Virus record (IMG/VR): IMGVR_UViG_3300045972_000110
Coordinates: 1-46,291 of that record
DNA: 46,291 nt
Strand: one strand, 5' to 3'
Source: a virus
Shown one piece after another: positions 28,782 to 35,876 of the stretch (positions within the stretch are counted from its first letter, which is position 1; each line of letters opens with the position of its first letter). The position numbers and the translations under genes are program-made. Under the pieces are notes generated by a model. That model was not told where the DNA came from, made no database searches, and was given only the letters and a program-made list of their open reading frames with translations.

Positions 28782-28990
28782 CGGATTTCTCCTCTAAGCC
28801 GTGCCTTAAGGGCGTCCTCGGTGTACATCCAGATGACGGCACTGCTACCACCACGTGCGGGAGGACTGCATGGGGGCAGGTCGCCGCATTCGATGCTGAA
28901 CCCTATGCACCCCTTGCAACTGCCGAAGGTGTGTACCGCCACGATCTCCTTGCCTTCATAGACCTGGGTCTCCAGCAAGGTGATGGTCAT
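28778..28990 (-). CDS. Cys4 small protein with C-terminal ALARLRG tag, paralogue 8
   Basis: A 70-residue protein: MTITLLETQVYEGKEIVAVH, SCKGC, IECGDLPPC, VIWMYTEDALKARLRGEIR. It overlaps the primase-helicase stop by 4 bp, so the whole cluster is translated from the primase-helicase transcript and is probably made early. Confidence 0.75.
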   Translation of the reverse strand: MTITLLETQVYEGKEIVAVHTFGSCKGCIGFSIECGDLPPCSPPARGGSSAVIWMYTEDALKARLRGEIR

Positions 28991-31365
28991 TTCGTCTTCG
29001 CCTTACCCTTCGGTGCGAAGTGGTCGTCGATGTACTTCTTGAAGTTCATCGTGTCCTTCCACTGCACGCTCAGGCCGTTGACCGACTTGTTGTTCACCCA
29101 CACCACCTTGGTGTGCACGCGGTGGTGTTTGAGCAGCGAGGTGAACTTGTTGGGTGACACCGGGATGTTGCCCACCACGTACTCGAAGATCGTGCGCAGC
29201 TCATCGCGTGCGATGTTGCATGCGCCTGTGCTGGCTGTGCGCCCGAGCAGCGCGGCCAGAGCTTCACGGTAGTCTTCCACCTTGTTGCTCTGCACCGCGT
29301 TGCGGGTGTAGGACTGGTCGGTGGGCAACTGGTCGATGAAGAAGCCGAAGTTGCCTTCGAGCAGAGCGCTAGCTACCGTGTCGATGGAGGACTCGGAGAT
29401 GGAGATCATGGTGTCGCGGTCCGTGGTGTGGATCACTTCACCGGCCTTCTGCTCATCCAGGGGGTAGGACAGCAGGAAGTCGTGGAACGATTGCAGCTCC
29501 TTGTTGATCGTGTCGAGTTCCTTGTCAGTCAGCGCGATCTTGCCTGGCTGGTAGGCACCGACGTTGAAGCGGCGGTCGTTCTTGTCGATCAGCACCGGGT
29601 CCGTCATGTTGGACATGAGAATCCAGTTGGTGTAGTTGCGCGCCTCCTGGGCGTTGCTGTACATGGCACGCATGGGCACGTTCTCTTCAGTGATGAAGTT
29701 CTTGAGCTTGGCCATGACGCCAGTGGCACTTTGCAAAGCCTTGATCTGCACCTCGTCCACCAGCACCAGGAGCGAGTTCTCCATGAACTGGTTGTACTTG
29801 TCGCCCAGTTCCTCCATGCGGCGGCTAGCTACGTGAGCGGCGCCGAAGATGGGGCGCAGGATGTTGTTGGTGAGAATCCCCTTGCCTGTGCCCTGCGTGC
29901 CATGCAGCACCCAGGCTGTCTTGGTGCGATCACGCTTTTGCAGGATGAAGGCACACCAGTTCAGGAAGTGCTCGGTGATGTCCACATCCAGGCCCAGTGC
30001 GTGGTGCAGGACCTTGAAGATGGTGGGCGGGCACTTGGTCACCTTCTTGGCCGTGGCCTTCATGTAGGGGCTGGGCACGAACTTGTTGATGGTCTTGTTG
30101 GCTACGTCAACACGCACGTTGTCCATGGGGTCGAAGACAAGGTCCCATTCAGGGATGTAGTCGCCGAGAGGGACACCGTATTGCAGGGCGAAGTGACGGA
30201 GCTGGGTTTCGTTCTTGGCAGCGGTGATGTCGAGAAGGTCAGCAGCGTTGTCATAAGTGCCCCGGTAATACACACCAGACTTGCGGTCACAGAAAGCCAG
30301 GTAAGTAATGCCCGACGATGACGTGCGCAGATTTCCGCTCGATGTGATCTGGAGCCAGTATTCAGGCAAGAGTTCTTTGGTGAGATAGCTCGGCTCTCCT
30401 TTGAAATTGTGGATGTAGTCCGGCTTGTCCTCGGGGTGGTAGTAGGCCCAGGAGTCGCCACCGTTCAGGTTGAAGTACACGAAGCCACGCTCGGTCTTCA
30501 TCTCGGTGATGGATGCCTCATCCGGCTTGAGCATCACCTCAGCGCTGCCCACGATCTTGTAGGTGAACTTGCGCTTGGGCAGGAAGGCTAGCTCACGCAG
30601 TTCAGCAATGCGGTCGTGGGTGAGCTTCTTGTTCTTCTCGGTCGTGTTGATGGTGCTGGTCAGCGCCAGGACATCGAACTTGCGCTTCATGAGCGCAATG
30701 CGTGGCGACTTGCCCATCGGGTCCTTGATGCCTTTGAGCACAGGACTCGCGATGTAGATCAGCTTGTCGTTTTGGCAGGCACTGATGTCCAAGGGCCAGG
30801 AGAGGGAGTTGCCAGTCTTGGTCAGGCCCATGGCTTCACGCAACAGGGGGATCTCATGGTTCTTCTGGATCAGCCACTGCTTGATCAGCGGTGCTGCATA
30901 TGCCTTGTCCAGCATCATGAACACATGGGCACGAATCTTCTTGTCTGTGACACCGTATGACGCAGACCACTGCACGATGTAGGAGATGTCTTCGAGACCG
31001 AGTTCCTTCAGGAACAGGTCAATGGTGAGCGGTGTGCTCAGGGTCTGTCCACCAGGTGTGGTGACAGAGATGTGCTCGGGCAACCCATCGAGGTCCAACA
31101 CAAGCCACTCGGTGGTGTCGTTGGTGTTGGTACTGCCTGCACGGGATTCTTTCACCAGGTCACGTCCGATCAGACCCTTGAGCACACAGTGACCACGGGC
31201 AGCGTGTTTGTTCAACAGGGATTCGAACTGGGGGAGGTTGTTGACCACTTCTTTGTGGGAGGTGAACTCCCACGTCATGGGGTAGGGAGTCTTGGTTAGC
31301 TCACCGTTGACCTTGGAGTATTGCTTGGTCAACGGCTCAGGAGCTTGCAGGAAAACGACTTGCAT
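28987..31365 (-). CDS. primase-helicase (D5-like, SF3/AAA+)
   Basis: A 792-residue replication protein. The N-terminal half holds an archaeo-eukaryotic-primase-like region with a D-x-D motif (LVLDLDGL) and QWSASYGV. The C-terminal half is a D5/DUF5906-type helicase: Walker A HGTQGTGKG, Walker B LLVLVDEVQ and sensor NWILMSN, followed by FITEEN and DRRFNVG. It would unwind the fork and prime synthesis for the family-A polymerase. GAAAGGA ribosome site, with an 18-bp motif 27 bp upstream. The AT-rich candidate origin lies directly before it. Confidence 0.9.
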   Translation of the reverse strand: MQVVFLQAPEPLTKQYSKVNGELTKTPYPMTWEFTSHKEVVNNLPQFESLLNKHAARGHCVLKGLIGRDLVKESRAGSTNTNDTTEWLVLDLDGLPEHISVTTPGGQTLSTPLTIDLFLKELGLEDISYIVQWSASYGVTDKKIRAHVFMMLDKAYAAPLIKQWLIQKNHEIPLLREAMGLTKTGNSLSWPLDISACQNDKLIYIASPVLKGIKDPMGKSPRIALMKRKFDVLALTSTINTTEKNKKLTHDRIAELRELAFLPKRKFTYKIVGSAEVMLKPDEASITEMKTERGFVYFNLNGGDSWAYYHPEDKPDYIHNFKGEPSYLTKELLPEYWLQITSSGNLRTSSSGITYLAFCDRKSGVYYRGTYDNAADLLDITAAKNETQLRHFALQYGVPLGDYIPEWDLVFDPMDNVRVDVANKTINKFVPSPYMKATAKKVTKCPPTIFKVLHHALGLDVDITEHFLNWCAFILQKRDRTKTAWVLHGTQGTGKGILTNNILRPIFGAAHVASRRMEELGDKYNQFMENSLLVLVDEVQIKALQSATGVMAKLKNFITEENVPMRAMYSNAQEARNYTNWILMSNMTDPVLIDKNDRRFNVGAYQPGKIALTDKELDTINKELQSFHDFLLSYPLDEQKAGEVIHTTDRDTMISISESSIDTVASALLEGNFGFFIDQLPTDQSYTRNAVQSNKVEDYREALAALLGRTASTGACNIARDELRTIFEYVVGNIPVSPNKFTSLLKHHRVHTKVVWVNNKSVNGLSVQWKDTMNFKKYIDDHFAPKGKAKTK

Positions 31366-31392
31366 GATGTCCTTTCAGAAAGAGGGAGTGTA

Positions 31393-31410
31393 TTCGATCT
31401 AAAACAGAGC
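31393..31410 (-). promoter_or_regulatory. 18-bp dispersed motif, copy 8
   Basis: The leftward strand reads GCTCTGTTTTAGATCGAA, 27 bp before the primase-helicase ATG, at the edge of the AT-rich region. Confidence 0.55.
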
Positions 31411-31630
31411 TTCGAACCAAAAGGCATAAGACCTGTTCATAAGCCCTGTTTCCCTCTATACCTCTATATACCTTATACTCTTATACTTATAATCTTATCT
31501 TATCAATTAGAGAATATTATTTTAAGTAAGTAGATTAGTAATTGTCTATATAGAGATAGGGACGGCCAAAAGCCTAAGACCCCAGCCTCTACTCAGGTAT
31601 TACCCATCGACCCAGGCCAGGGAAATAGGC
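31411..31630. other. AT-rich non-coding region, candidate replication origin
   Basis: No gene is seen between the primase-helicase and the 31664 gene. About 31445-31560 is strikingly AT-rich in a GC-rich genome. Its first 60 bases on the + strand contain no G and include repeated CTTATACT/TTATA units. CCTCTATATA near the start and TATATAGAGATAGGG near 31546-31560 form an imperfect inverted repeat. Next to the primase-helicase this fits an origin or a strong promoter region. Confidence 0.45.
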
Positions 31631-31652
31631 GGGTAGAGCCGAAGCCCTACCC
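31631..31652 (-). terminator. TTCG-loop terminator after the 31664 gene
   Basis: The leftward strand GGGTAGGGC-TTCG-GCTCTACCC forms a 9-bp stem (one G-T) with a stable tetraloop, 11 bp after the stop. The following CCTATTTCC is a weak U-tract. Confidence 0.6.
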
Positions 31653-31663
31653 AACCATTTCAC

Positions 31664-32563
31664 TTAGCCGACGTTTGCTTCCGACGCTTCAGCAACACGC
31701 TGAGCAGTACGGAACTTCGGAGATGCGAACACACGCTTGATGTCACGCTCAACATTGAACGCACCATCGTCGATGTCATCGCACTCACGATCAGACAGCG
31801 AGCGGTCATCTTCAGCCCACTCAGCCACGTTGGCAGCAGCACGCTGAGCGTTATCCATCAGCACGCGTTGCAGCTCGATGGGCAGCGCAGAGAACTCTTT
31901 GCTGCGTTCCGCTGCGCTGCTCTCGTCAGAGGTCAGTGCGAAGTGCATCATCAGCACAGCAGCACCGGTCATCGCGTCCACGTTCTCTTTCACTTGCACC
32001 AGCTTGTCTTCCTTCTTGGCCAGCTTGGCTTCGAAGCGACGCGTTGTGGTCTCAGCATCCCAGTCGTAGGCCTTGGCACGACGTTGCAGGTTGACCTTCA
32101 TGCGACGCTGTGTGTCTTGGCCCACGCGGTAGGGCTTGTCGCTGTTGAACGCAGCTTCAATGTCGGGAATCTCGTATGACCGAGCGTTACCTTGCCAGTC
32201 CCAAGTCTGGGAGACCAGTTCCTTGGCCAGCTCATGCCACTGGTCACGCTGCGAGTTGAGTGCACGGATGTTCTCGCATGCAGTCTCGTTCGTGGAGCCT
32301 TGCTCGTGGAAGGACGACTCTGCGAAGTCCTTCTCGTGCAGCGCAGCAGTCAGCTCAGCCATGGAGTCCACGCCGCCATTGGCTTGGAACAACTCCTGAC
32401 GGATGTTCTTGAAGATGCCACGTGCGTTGGTGACGATGAGCTGGTCGATCTTCCACGCAGTGGACGCAGCCATCTGGGCAGCGATGCGAACTTCAGGCAC
32501 CTTGCTGACGTAGTCGAAGAGGTTGAAGTATTGGTGGGTGTTGGTGGTGTTAGCAGCAGACAT
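31664..32563 (-). CDS. hypothetical protein (299 aa)
   Basis: A 299-residue acidic, mostly helical protein. An N-terminal NTHQYFNLFDYVSKVPEVRI start is followed by coiled-coil-like central helices (RRFEAKLAKKEDKLVQVKEN) and a charged C-terminus. No family recognised. It has its own terminator downstream and a 308-bp leader upstream, so it is probably a separate, well-expressed unit. AGGAG ribosome site 6 bp before the ATG. Confidence 0.75.
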   Translation of the reverse strand: MSAANTTNTHQYFNLFDYVSKVPEVRIAAQMAASTAWKIDQLIVTNARGIFKNIRQELFQANGGVDSMAELTAALHEKDFAESSFHEQGSTNETACENIRALNSQRDQWHELAKELVSQTWDWQGNARSYEIPDIEAAFNSDKPYRVGQDTQRRMKVNLQRRAKAYDWDAETTTRRFEAKLAKKEDKLVQVKENVDAMTGAAVLMMHFALTSDESSAAERSKEFSALPIELQRVLMDNAQRAAANVAEWAEDDRSLSDRECDDIDDGAFNVERDIKRVFASPKFRTAQRVAEASEANVG

Positions 32564-32871
32564 GGATTTCTCCTAAAAGTTTCGGTTGAGGTGGGTGCTA
32601 CTGTTCACGCACAGTAGCCAAGCGGCCATAACTGAATTCCTTGTCTCTCACATGCGAGTTCGCTTTGATCCATCACACGTCCTACCGTGTCGTCACGTTG
32701 GTGCTCTGTCGGGAGAGTTGGATTTGTGGCTGCGCAGTTGGCAAGCGCTGCATCTCGGAGATGTCGTCGATGCGTTAGGTACAGGGCAACCGGTGCTTAC
32801 AACCGGTGCGCGATCTCTTTCAGCGCAGGATCAGCGCAGTATTCGTCGAAGGTGTTGGATGTCAGCTCCTT
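32564..32871. other. non-coding leader region with hairpin
   Basis: No convincing gene. It holds a perfect hairpin GCTACTGT-TCACGC-ACAGTAGC (32597-32618) about 35 bp before the 32563 start, and a tandem CACCGGTTG repeat on the leftward strand near 32787-32810. It also holds a possible 18-codon leader ORF whose TAG overlaps the AGGAG of the next gene. An untranslated leader or RNA-processing site is likely. Confidence 0.4.
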
Positions 32872-33066
32872 TCAGCGGCCAGGTGTTGCGCAGATGCGGC
32901 CCAGCACGATCTGCTGAGCTTCACGTTCAGTGACGTGCAGGACTTCAGCGACTTGCTGAATCTTTGCCCACATCACTGCGTAGGGGTCGGACTCGTCAAC
33001 CGCACGATCCTCCACGTCGTCGAGAGACACGAACAGGTACGTGGGTTGTTTCTTGATTGCGGACAT
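32872..33066 (-). CDS. hypothetical protein (64 aa)
   Basis: Start at 33066 (MSAIKKQPTYLF) with AAAGGA upstream. Acidic middle (DDVEDRAVDESDPYAV) and a helical LHVTEREAQQIVLGR that could be a helix-turn-helix. It is preceded by a hairpin-plus-leader repeat. Function unknown. Confidence 0.6.
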   Translation of the reverse strand: MSAIKKQPTYLFVSLDDVEDRAVDESDPYAVMWAKIQQVAEVLHVTEREAQQIVLGRICATPGR

Positions 33067-33086
33067 GTGTGATCCTTTCGTTGGTT

Positions 33087-33129
33087 GTTGATACACATGA
33101 CGAAAAGGCCCAGCACCTTGCGGTGCTGG
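33087..33129 (-). terminator. terminator-leader repeat A
   Basis: The leftward strand has stem CCAGCACC-GCAA-GGTGCTGG, then GCCTTTTCG, then TGTGTATCAAC, ending 20 bp before the 33066 start. First of five such units between here and 34.7 kb. Confidence 0.7.
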
Positions 33130-33137
33130 TCTTTGGG

Positions 33138-33416
33138 TCAGCCGTAAACCACGTCACCCTTGCTGGTGCGGATGACACCGCTGAGCCAGCCGAAGCTGTC
33201 GCGTTCACCACACCGAACAGGGAAGCCGTGTTGTGCAAGCACGCGATGGTTTACATAGTTGCAACCACCACGGCTGTCGATTAGGTCACCGTCTGCTTCA
33301 TTCACTGCTTGTTGCAGCAGTGGATGAAGTTCATCGTGGTAACCATTGGTGAGGCACGTGGCGGGTTTGATGTCGTCACATGCTTCGATTGCTTTGAGAA
33401 CTTCGATGAGTTTCAT
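33138..33416 (-). CDS. hypothetical protein (92 aa)
   Basis: Start at 33416 (MKLIEVLKAIEACDDIKP) with GAAAGAAAG upstream. Contains GFPVRCGERDSFGWLSGVI and ends near repeat A. No family recognised. Bounded on both sides by terminator-leader repeats, so it is a one-gene unit. Confidence 0.6.
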   Translation of the reverse strand: MKLIEVLKAIEACDDIKPATCLTNGYHDELHPLLQQAVNEADGDLIDSRGGCNYVNHRVLAQHGFPVRCGERDSFGWLSGVIRTSKGDVVYG

Positions 33417-33431
33417 ACTTTCTTTCTGGGG

Positions 33432-33474
33432 GTTGATACACACCCCAAAAAGACCCGACGCCTTCAGGCGTCGG
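33432..33474 (-). terminator. terminator-leader repeat B
   Basis: Stem CCGACGCC-TGAA-GGCGTCGG, then GTCTTTTTGGGG, then TGTGTATCAACC, 15 bp before the 33416 start (leftward strand). Confidence 0.7.
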
Positions 33475-33483
33475 AATCTCTCG

Positions 33484-33747
33484 TTAGTCCAAGCCGTGCT
33501 TGGTCAGAAGCTCTTCGTACTTCGCTTCAAGCACATCGTCGTACTCATGCGAGTTAGGCCCAACGAGTTCAGCAGCAGCGATCTGTGCTTCGTCGTACAG
33601 CCGGTCACGCAGCGTGGCACGTTGTGTTTCAGGCGTGCTGAGACTCTTGAGTGGTGGACGGACGTAGCCATCCAACACATTGGTGAGCACAGGCTGCTTC
33701 ATGCACAGTGCGATGTATTTGGCCTCGTCGATTTTGGTGCGGATCAT
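33484..33747 (-). CDS. hypothetical protein (87 aa)
   Basis: Start at 33747 by ATGA overlap with the upstream gene. An acidic helical 87-residue protein (IDEAKYIALCMKQPVLTN, EYDDVLEAKYEELLTKHG). Ends 10 bp before hairpin B. Function unknown. Confidence 0.6.
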   Translation of the reverse strand: MIRTKIDEAKYIALCMKQPVLTNVLDGYVRPPLKSLSTPETQRATLRDRLYDEAQIAAAELVGPNSHEYDDVLEAKYEELLTKHGLD

Positions 33748-33953
33748 GATGCACACAGAGCACGTTTGACACGAGCTTCATAGTTGGGCGGCATGAATTG
33801 CACGACGGACTCGGTGACGATGTGCGACTTGTCATGACCTTTGCTACGCAACCAGTTACGCCACTCAGTGGCGATGGTGATGTCGTCGAAGATCATGGTC
33901 TGCGATACAGGCTTATCGCCTTTGCAGATGTTCAGCTTGTAGACGGCTGGCAT
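33744..33953 (-). CDS. hypothetical protein (69 aa)
   Basis: Start at 33953 (MPAVYKLNICKG) with AAGGAG upstream. Contains MIFDDITIATEWRNWLRSKG and a C-terminal VVQFMPPNYEARVKR. It is preceded by repeat C and coupled to the next gene. Function unknown. Confidence 0.6.
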   Translation of the reverse strand: MPAVYKLNICKGDKPVSQTMIFDDITIATEWRNWLRSKGHDKSHIVTESVVQFMPPNYEARVKRALCAS

Positions 33954-33968
33954 GTGTTTACTCCTTGG

Positions 33969-34011
33969 GTTGATACACATGACGAAAAGGCCCGAGTGCC
34001 TGAGCACCCGG
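33969..34011 (-). terminator. terminator-leader repeat C
   Basis: Stem CCGGGTGC-TCAG-GCACTCGG (one G-T), then GCCTTTTCG, then TGTGTATCAACC and AAGGAG before the 33953 start (leftward strand). Confidence 0.7.
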
Positions 34012-34020
34012 TCTTGTCGT

Positions 34021-34329
34021 TCACTTCAACTCCTCGGCTCCATACTTGATGAGACCGACGTGGTAGTAGCGGCCACTCTCGATGTAGCCGTAGATCATCC
34101 GAGCACCTTGCACGGTAATCATCGAGCAGATGAACGAGGCGATGCCGGACATCGTTCCAATCAGTGTGCCCCAGTGAATTGCTAAGTTCAGAGCCAAAAC
34201 TAATACGTGCACCGCATTGCGTTTCTCACTGCCGAGCAGCCTGAGCCGAGCACGTGGAGACAGCATGCTCAGCAGCACGAACTCGAACAGCACATTGAGT
34301 GCACCGAACACAAACACAGCTTCAATCAT
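34021..34329 (-). CDS. hypothetical membrane protein (102 aa)
   Basis: Hydrophobic segments at about residues 4-24, 41-53 and 56-74 (GTMSGIASFICSMITV) suggest two or three membrane helices, with a basic loop PRARLRLLGSEKRN between. AGGAG lies a little far (10 bp) before the ATG. Function unknown. Confidence 0.65.
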   Translation of the reverse strand: MIEAVFVFGALNVLFEFVLLSMLSPRARLRLLGSEKRNAVHVLVLALNLAIHWGTLIGTMSGIASFICSMITVQGARMIYGYIESGRYYHVGLIKYGAEELK

Positions 34330-34368
34330 TTTCCCATACTCCTAATTTGATAGCACGGGAACAGCTCC

Positions 34369-34408
34369 CATACACACGCCGAAAAGGCCCGAGCGCCTGG
34401 GCGCTCGG
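34369..34408 (-). terminator. terminator-leader repeat D
   Basis: Stem CCGAGCGCC/GGCGCTCGG with a two-base spacer, then GCCTTTTCGGCG, then TGTGTATGGGAG: the only copy in which TATCAACC is changed. 39 bp before the 34329 start. Confidence 0.65.
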
Positions 34409-34415
34409 TCTCTGC

Positions 34416-34658
34416 TCATGCGAGCACTCGGGTCACAGTGCGCGAGCCTGTGCGTGTGGACTCGCAGGTATGGCCATCGCGGTTCTCCCAGCGCCATGTC
34501 TTGGAGACAGGTGCCTTGGGCGCAGCCGGTGTGGCGATGCAGCCGCGCGTTGCGAGCAACGCTTCGAGTTCTGCGATGCGTGCTTTCTGTGCGCGGTACA
34601 CATCAGCAGCGATGACGAGACGGGCCTCTGCGGCAATGAGGGCTTTGGACTTGGCCAT
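34416..34658 (-). CDS. hypothetical coiled-coil protein (80 aa)
   Basis: Start at 34658 (MAKSKALIAAEARLVIAADV) with AAAGGAG upstream. The N-terminal helix is a likely coiled coil (KARIAELEALLATRG), then an Ala/Pro linker and a basic WRWENRDGHTCESTR tail. Function unknown. Confidence 0.6.
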   Translation of the reverse strand: MAKSKALIAAEARLVIAADVYRAQKARIAELEALLATRGCIATPAAPKAPVSKTWRWENRDGHTCESTRTGSRTVTRVLA

Positions 34659-34679
34659 GGAGTACTCCTTTGTTGGCGG

Positions 34680-34722
34680 GTTGATACACACGCCGAAAAG
34701 GCCCGAGCGCCTTGGCGCTCGG
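34680..34722 (-). terminator. terminator-leader repeat E
   Basis: Stem CCGAGCGCC-AA-GGCGCTCGG, then GCCTTTTCGGCG, then TGTGTATCAACC, 21 bp before the 34658 start. Nearly identical to repeat D in the hairpin. Confidence 0.7.
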
Positions 34723-34760
34723 TCTCTCGTTTCCCACTTCCCCATTTGCTCCAGCCAAGG

Positions 34761-34796
34761 AAGTTGGGGCTAGGCCGCAAGGCCTAGCACCAACTT
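34761..34796 (-). terminator. long hairpin after the 35019 gene
   Basis: A perfect GCTAGGCC-TTGC-GGCCTAGC inner stem is extended by AAGTTGG/CCAACTT, beginning at the stop codon of the 34795 gene. It is followed by a short TTCCTT. Confidence 0.6.
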
Positions 34797-35019
34797 ACGC
34801 TGTAGCCGGAGTCTTCATCTTGCGCTGGGGAGGCAGCGCCTTGACAGCGGCGTCACGCCGAGCTGCCAGCTCAGCAGACTTGACGGTGTACTGAGCACCA
34901 GTGCTCGACACAACGTCGCTACCGAACTTGCCAGTAGCGTTGACGGCGACAGCAGCACCATGCACTGCGTATGCAGCGGTGTTGCCAATGAACTTACCAA
35001 CGGTGGAACCTGCGGACAT
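34795..35019 (-). CDS. hypothetical Ala/Gly-rich protein (74 aa)
   Basis: First leftward gene from the divergent region. A 74-residue protein with Gly/Ala-rich GKFIGNTAAYAVHGAAVAVN and a basic helical end (ELAARRDAAVKALPPQRK). AGGAG ribosome site. By position it is probably among the first genes expressed. Function unknown. Confidence 0.6.
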   Translation of the reverse strand: MSAGSTVGKFIGNTAAYAVHGAAVAVNATGKFGSDVVSSTGAQYTVKSAELAARRDAAVKALPPQRKMKTPATA

Positions 35020-35273
35020 AACAATCTCCTAGTTAAGAGCGAACATGCTCAAACACCTACACAGACCCGATCAGCTTGCTGATCGGAACCAAGCGCCAGA
35101 CACACGGCCCGGCGCGAAGAGACTCCTTTACCTCGAACGCGAATCCGAATCCGAAGTGGGGTCGTCTTTCGCGCGAGGTAGAGGAGAGACTCACGAGACC
35201 GTAAGAATCCAAAATTTTTATAAAATTTTTTCTGCTCTAATCTCTTACTTCGATTTAACTTAGAATCCCGCAC
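35020..35273. promoter_or_regulatory. divergent control region between early and late arms
   Basis: No gene in 254 bp. It holds a perfect hairpin CCGATCAG-CTTG-CTGATCGG (35067-35086) and a gapped inverted repeat TACCTCG...CGAGGTA (about 35131-35183). It also holds the CGAATCCGAATCCGAA tandem, an AAAATTTTTATAAAATTTTTT stretch near 35211-35231, and an 18-bp motif copy next to the terminase gene. Leftward and rightward transcripts both start from here. Confidence 0.65.
35241..35258 (+). promoter_or_regulatory. 18-bp dispersed motif, copy 9
   Basis: Reads TCTCTTACTTCGATTTAA in the rightward direction, 15 bp before the small terminase ATG, followed by TAGAAT (35261-35266). Confidence 0.5.
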
Positions 35274-35876
35274 ATGGCACGAGCAATGACACCCGGTGAA
35301 GCAAAGCGCAAAGTTCGTCTCAAGGACGTGAACATCGCCAAGGTGCGCGGCAAAGAAACCACGACCATGGCACGCGCCGCCGCAGTCTCCGTGGACAAGC
35401 CACTGACCGAGCAGCAGACCCTGTTCGTCCAATACTGGGCCGAGGGCGACTCCCTGCCCAACGCATACCAGCGTGCCGGGTACTCCATCAACGACATCTC
35501 GTATGCCTACCGCATGCAGAAGATGCCCAACATCCTGAAGCAGTACAACCTGGTGAAAGCCCAGTGGCAGGAGGCCGCGCAGCTCCGTCGTGAGGACGTG
35601 ATCCACGGCCTGAAGGAGTCCATCGAGATGGCCAAGCTCATGAGCGAACCCGCCACCATGATTGCGGGCTGGCGTGAGATCGGCAAGCTGTGCGGCTACT
35701 ACGAGCCGAAGAAGGTGGACGTGAACGTGAATGTGAACGGCTCCATCGTCCTGGAAAACATGAACAAGATGTCGGACGCCGACCTCCTCAAAATCATCAA
35801 TGAAGCGGCCGCTGCGGGCGTGGAACAAGCATCACTGCTGGACCACGACGATGGCGACGAAGACACCCCCGAATAA
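35274..35876 (+). CDS. terminase small subunit
   Basis: A 200-residue DNA-recognition subunit of the packaging motor. The central part fits the Terminase_2 family: LTEQQTLFVQYWAEGDSLPN, AYQRAGYS as helix-turn-helix, and LKQYNLVKAQWQEAAQLRRE, then a conserved EIGKLCGYYEPKKV segment. No ribosome site precedes the ATG, and TAGAAT ends 7 bp before it, so the message may be leaderless. A later ATG at 35367 is an alternative but also lacks one. It overlaps the large subunit by 26 bp. Confidence 0.85.
   Translation: MARAMTPGEAKRKVRLKDVNIAKVRGKETTTMARAAAVSVDKPLTEQQTLFVQYWAEGDSLPNAYQRAGYSINDISYAYRMQKMPNILKQYNLVKAQWQEAAQLRREDVIHGLKESIEMAKLMSEPATMIAGWREIGKLCGYYEPKKVDVNVNVNGSIVLENMNKMSDADLLKIINEAAAAGVEQASLLDHDDGDEDTPE

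Noticed and set aside
33087-34722. CRISPR-like array because of the regularly repeated element
   Set aside because: The spacing is set by genes, the repeated part is a terminator plus leader, and no short unique spacers exist.
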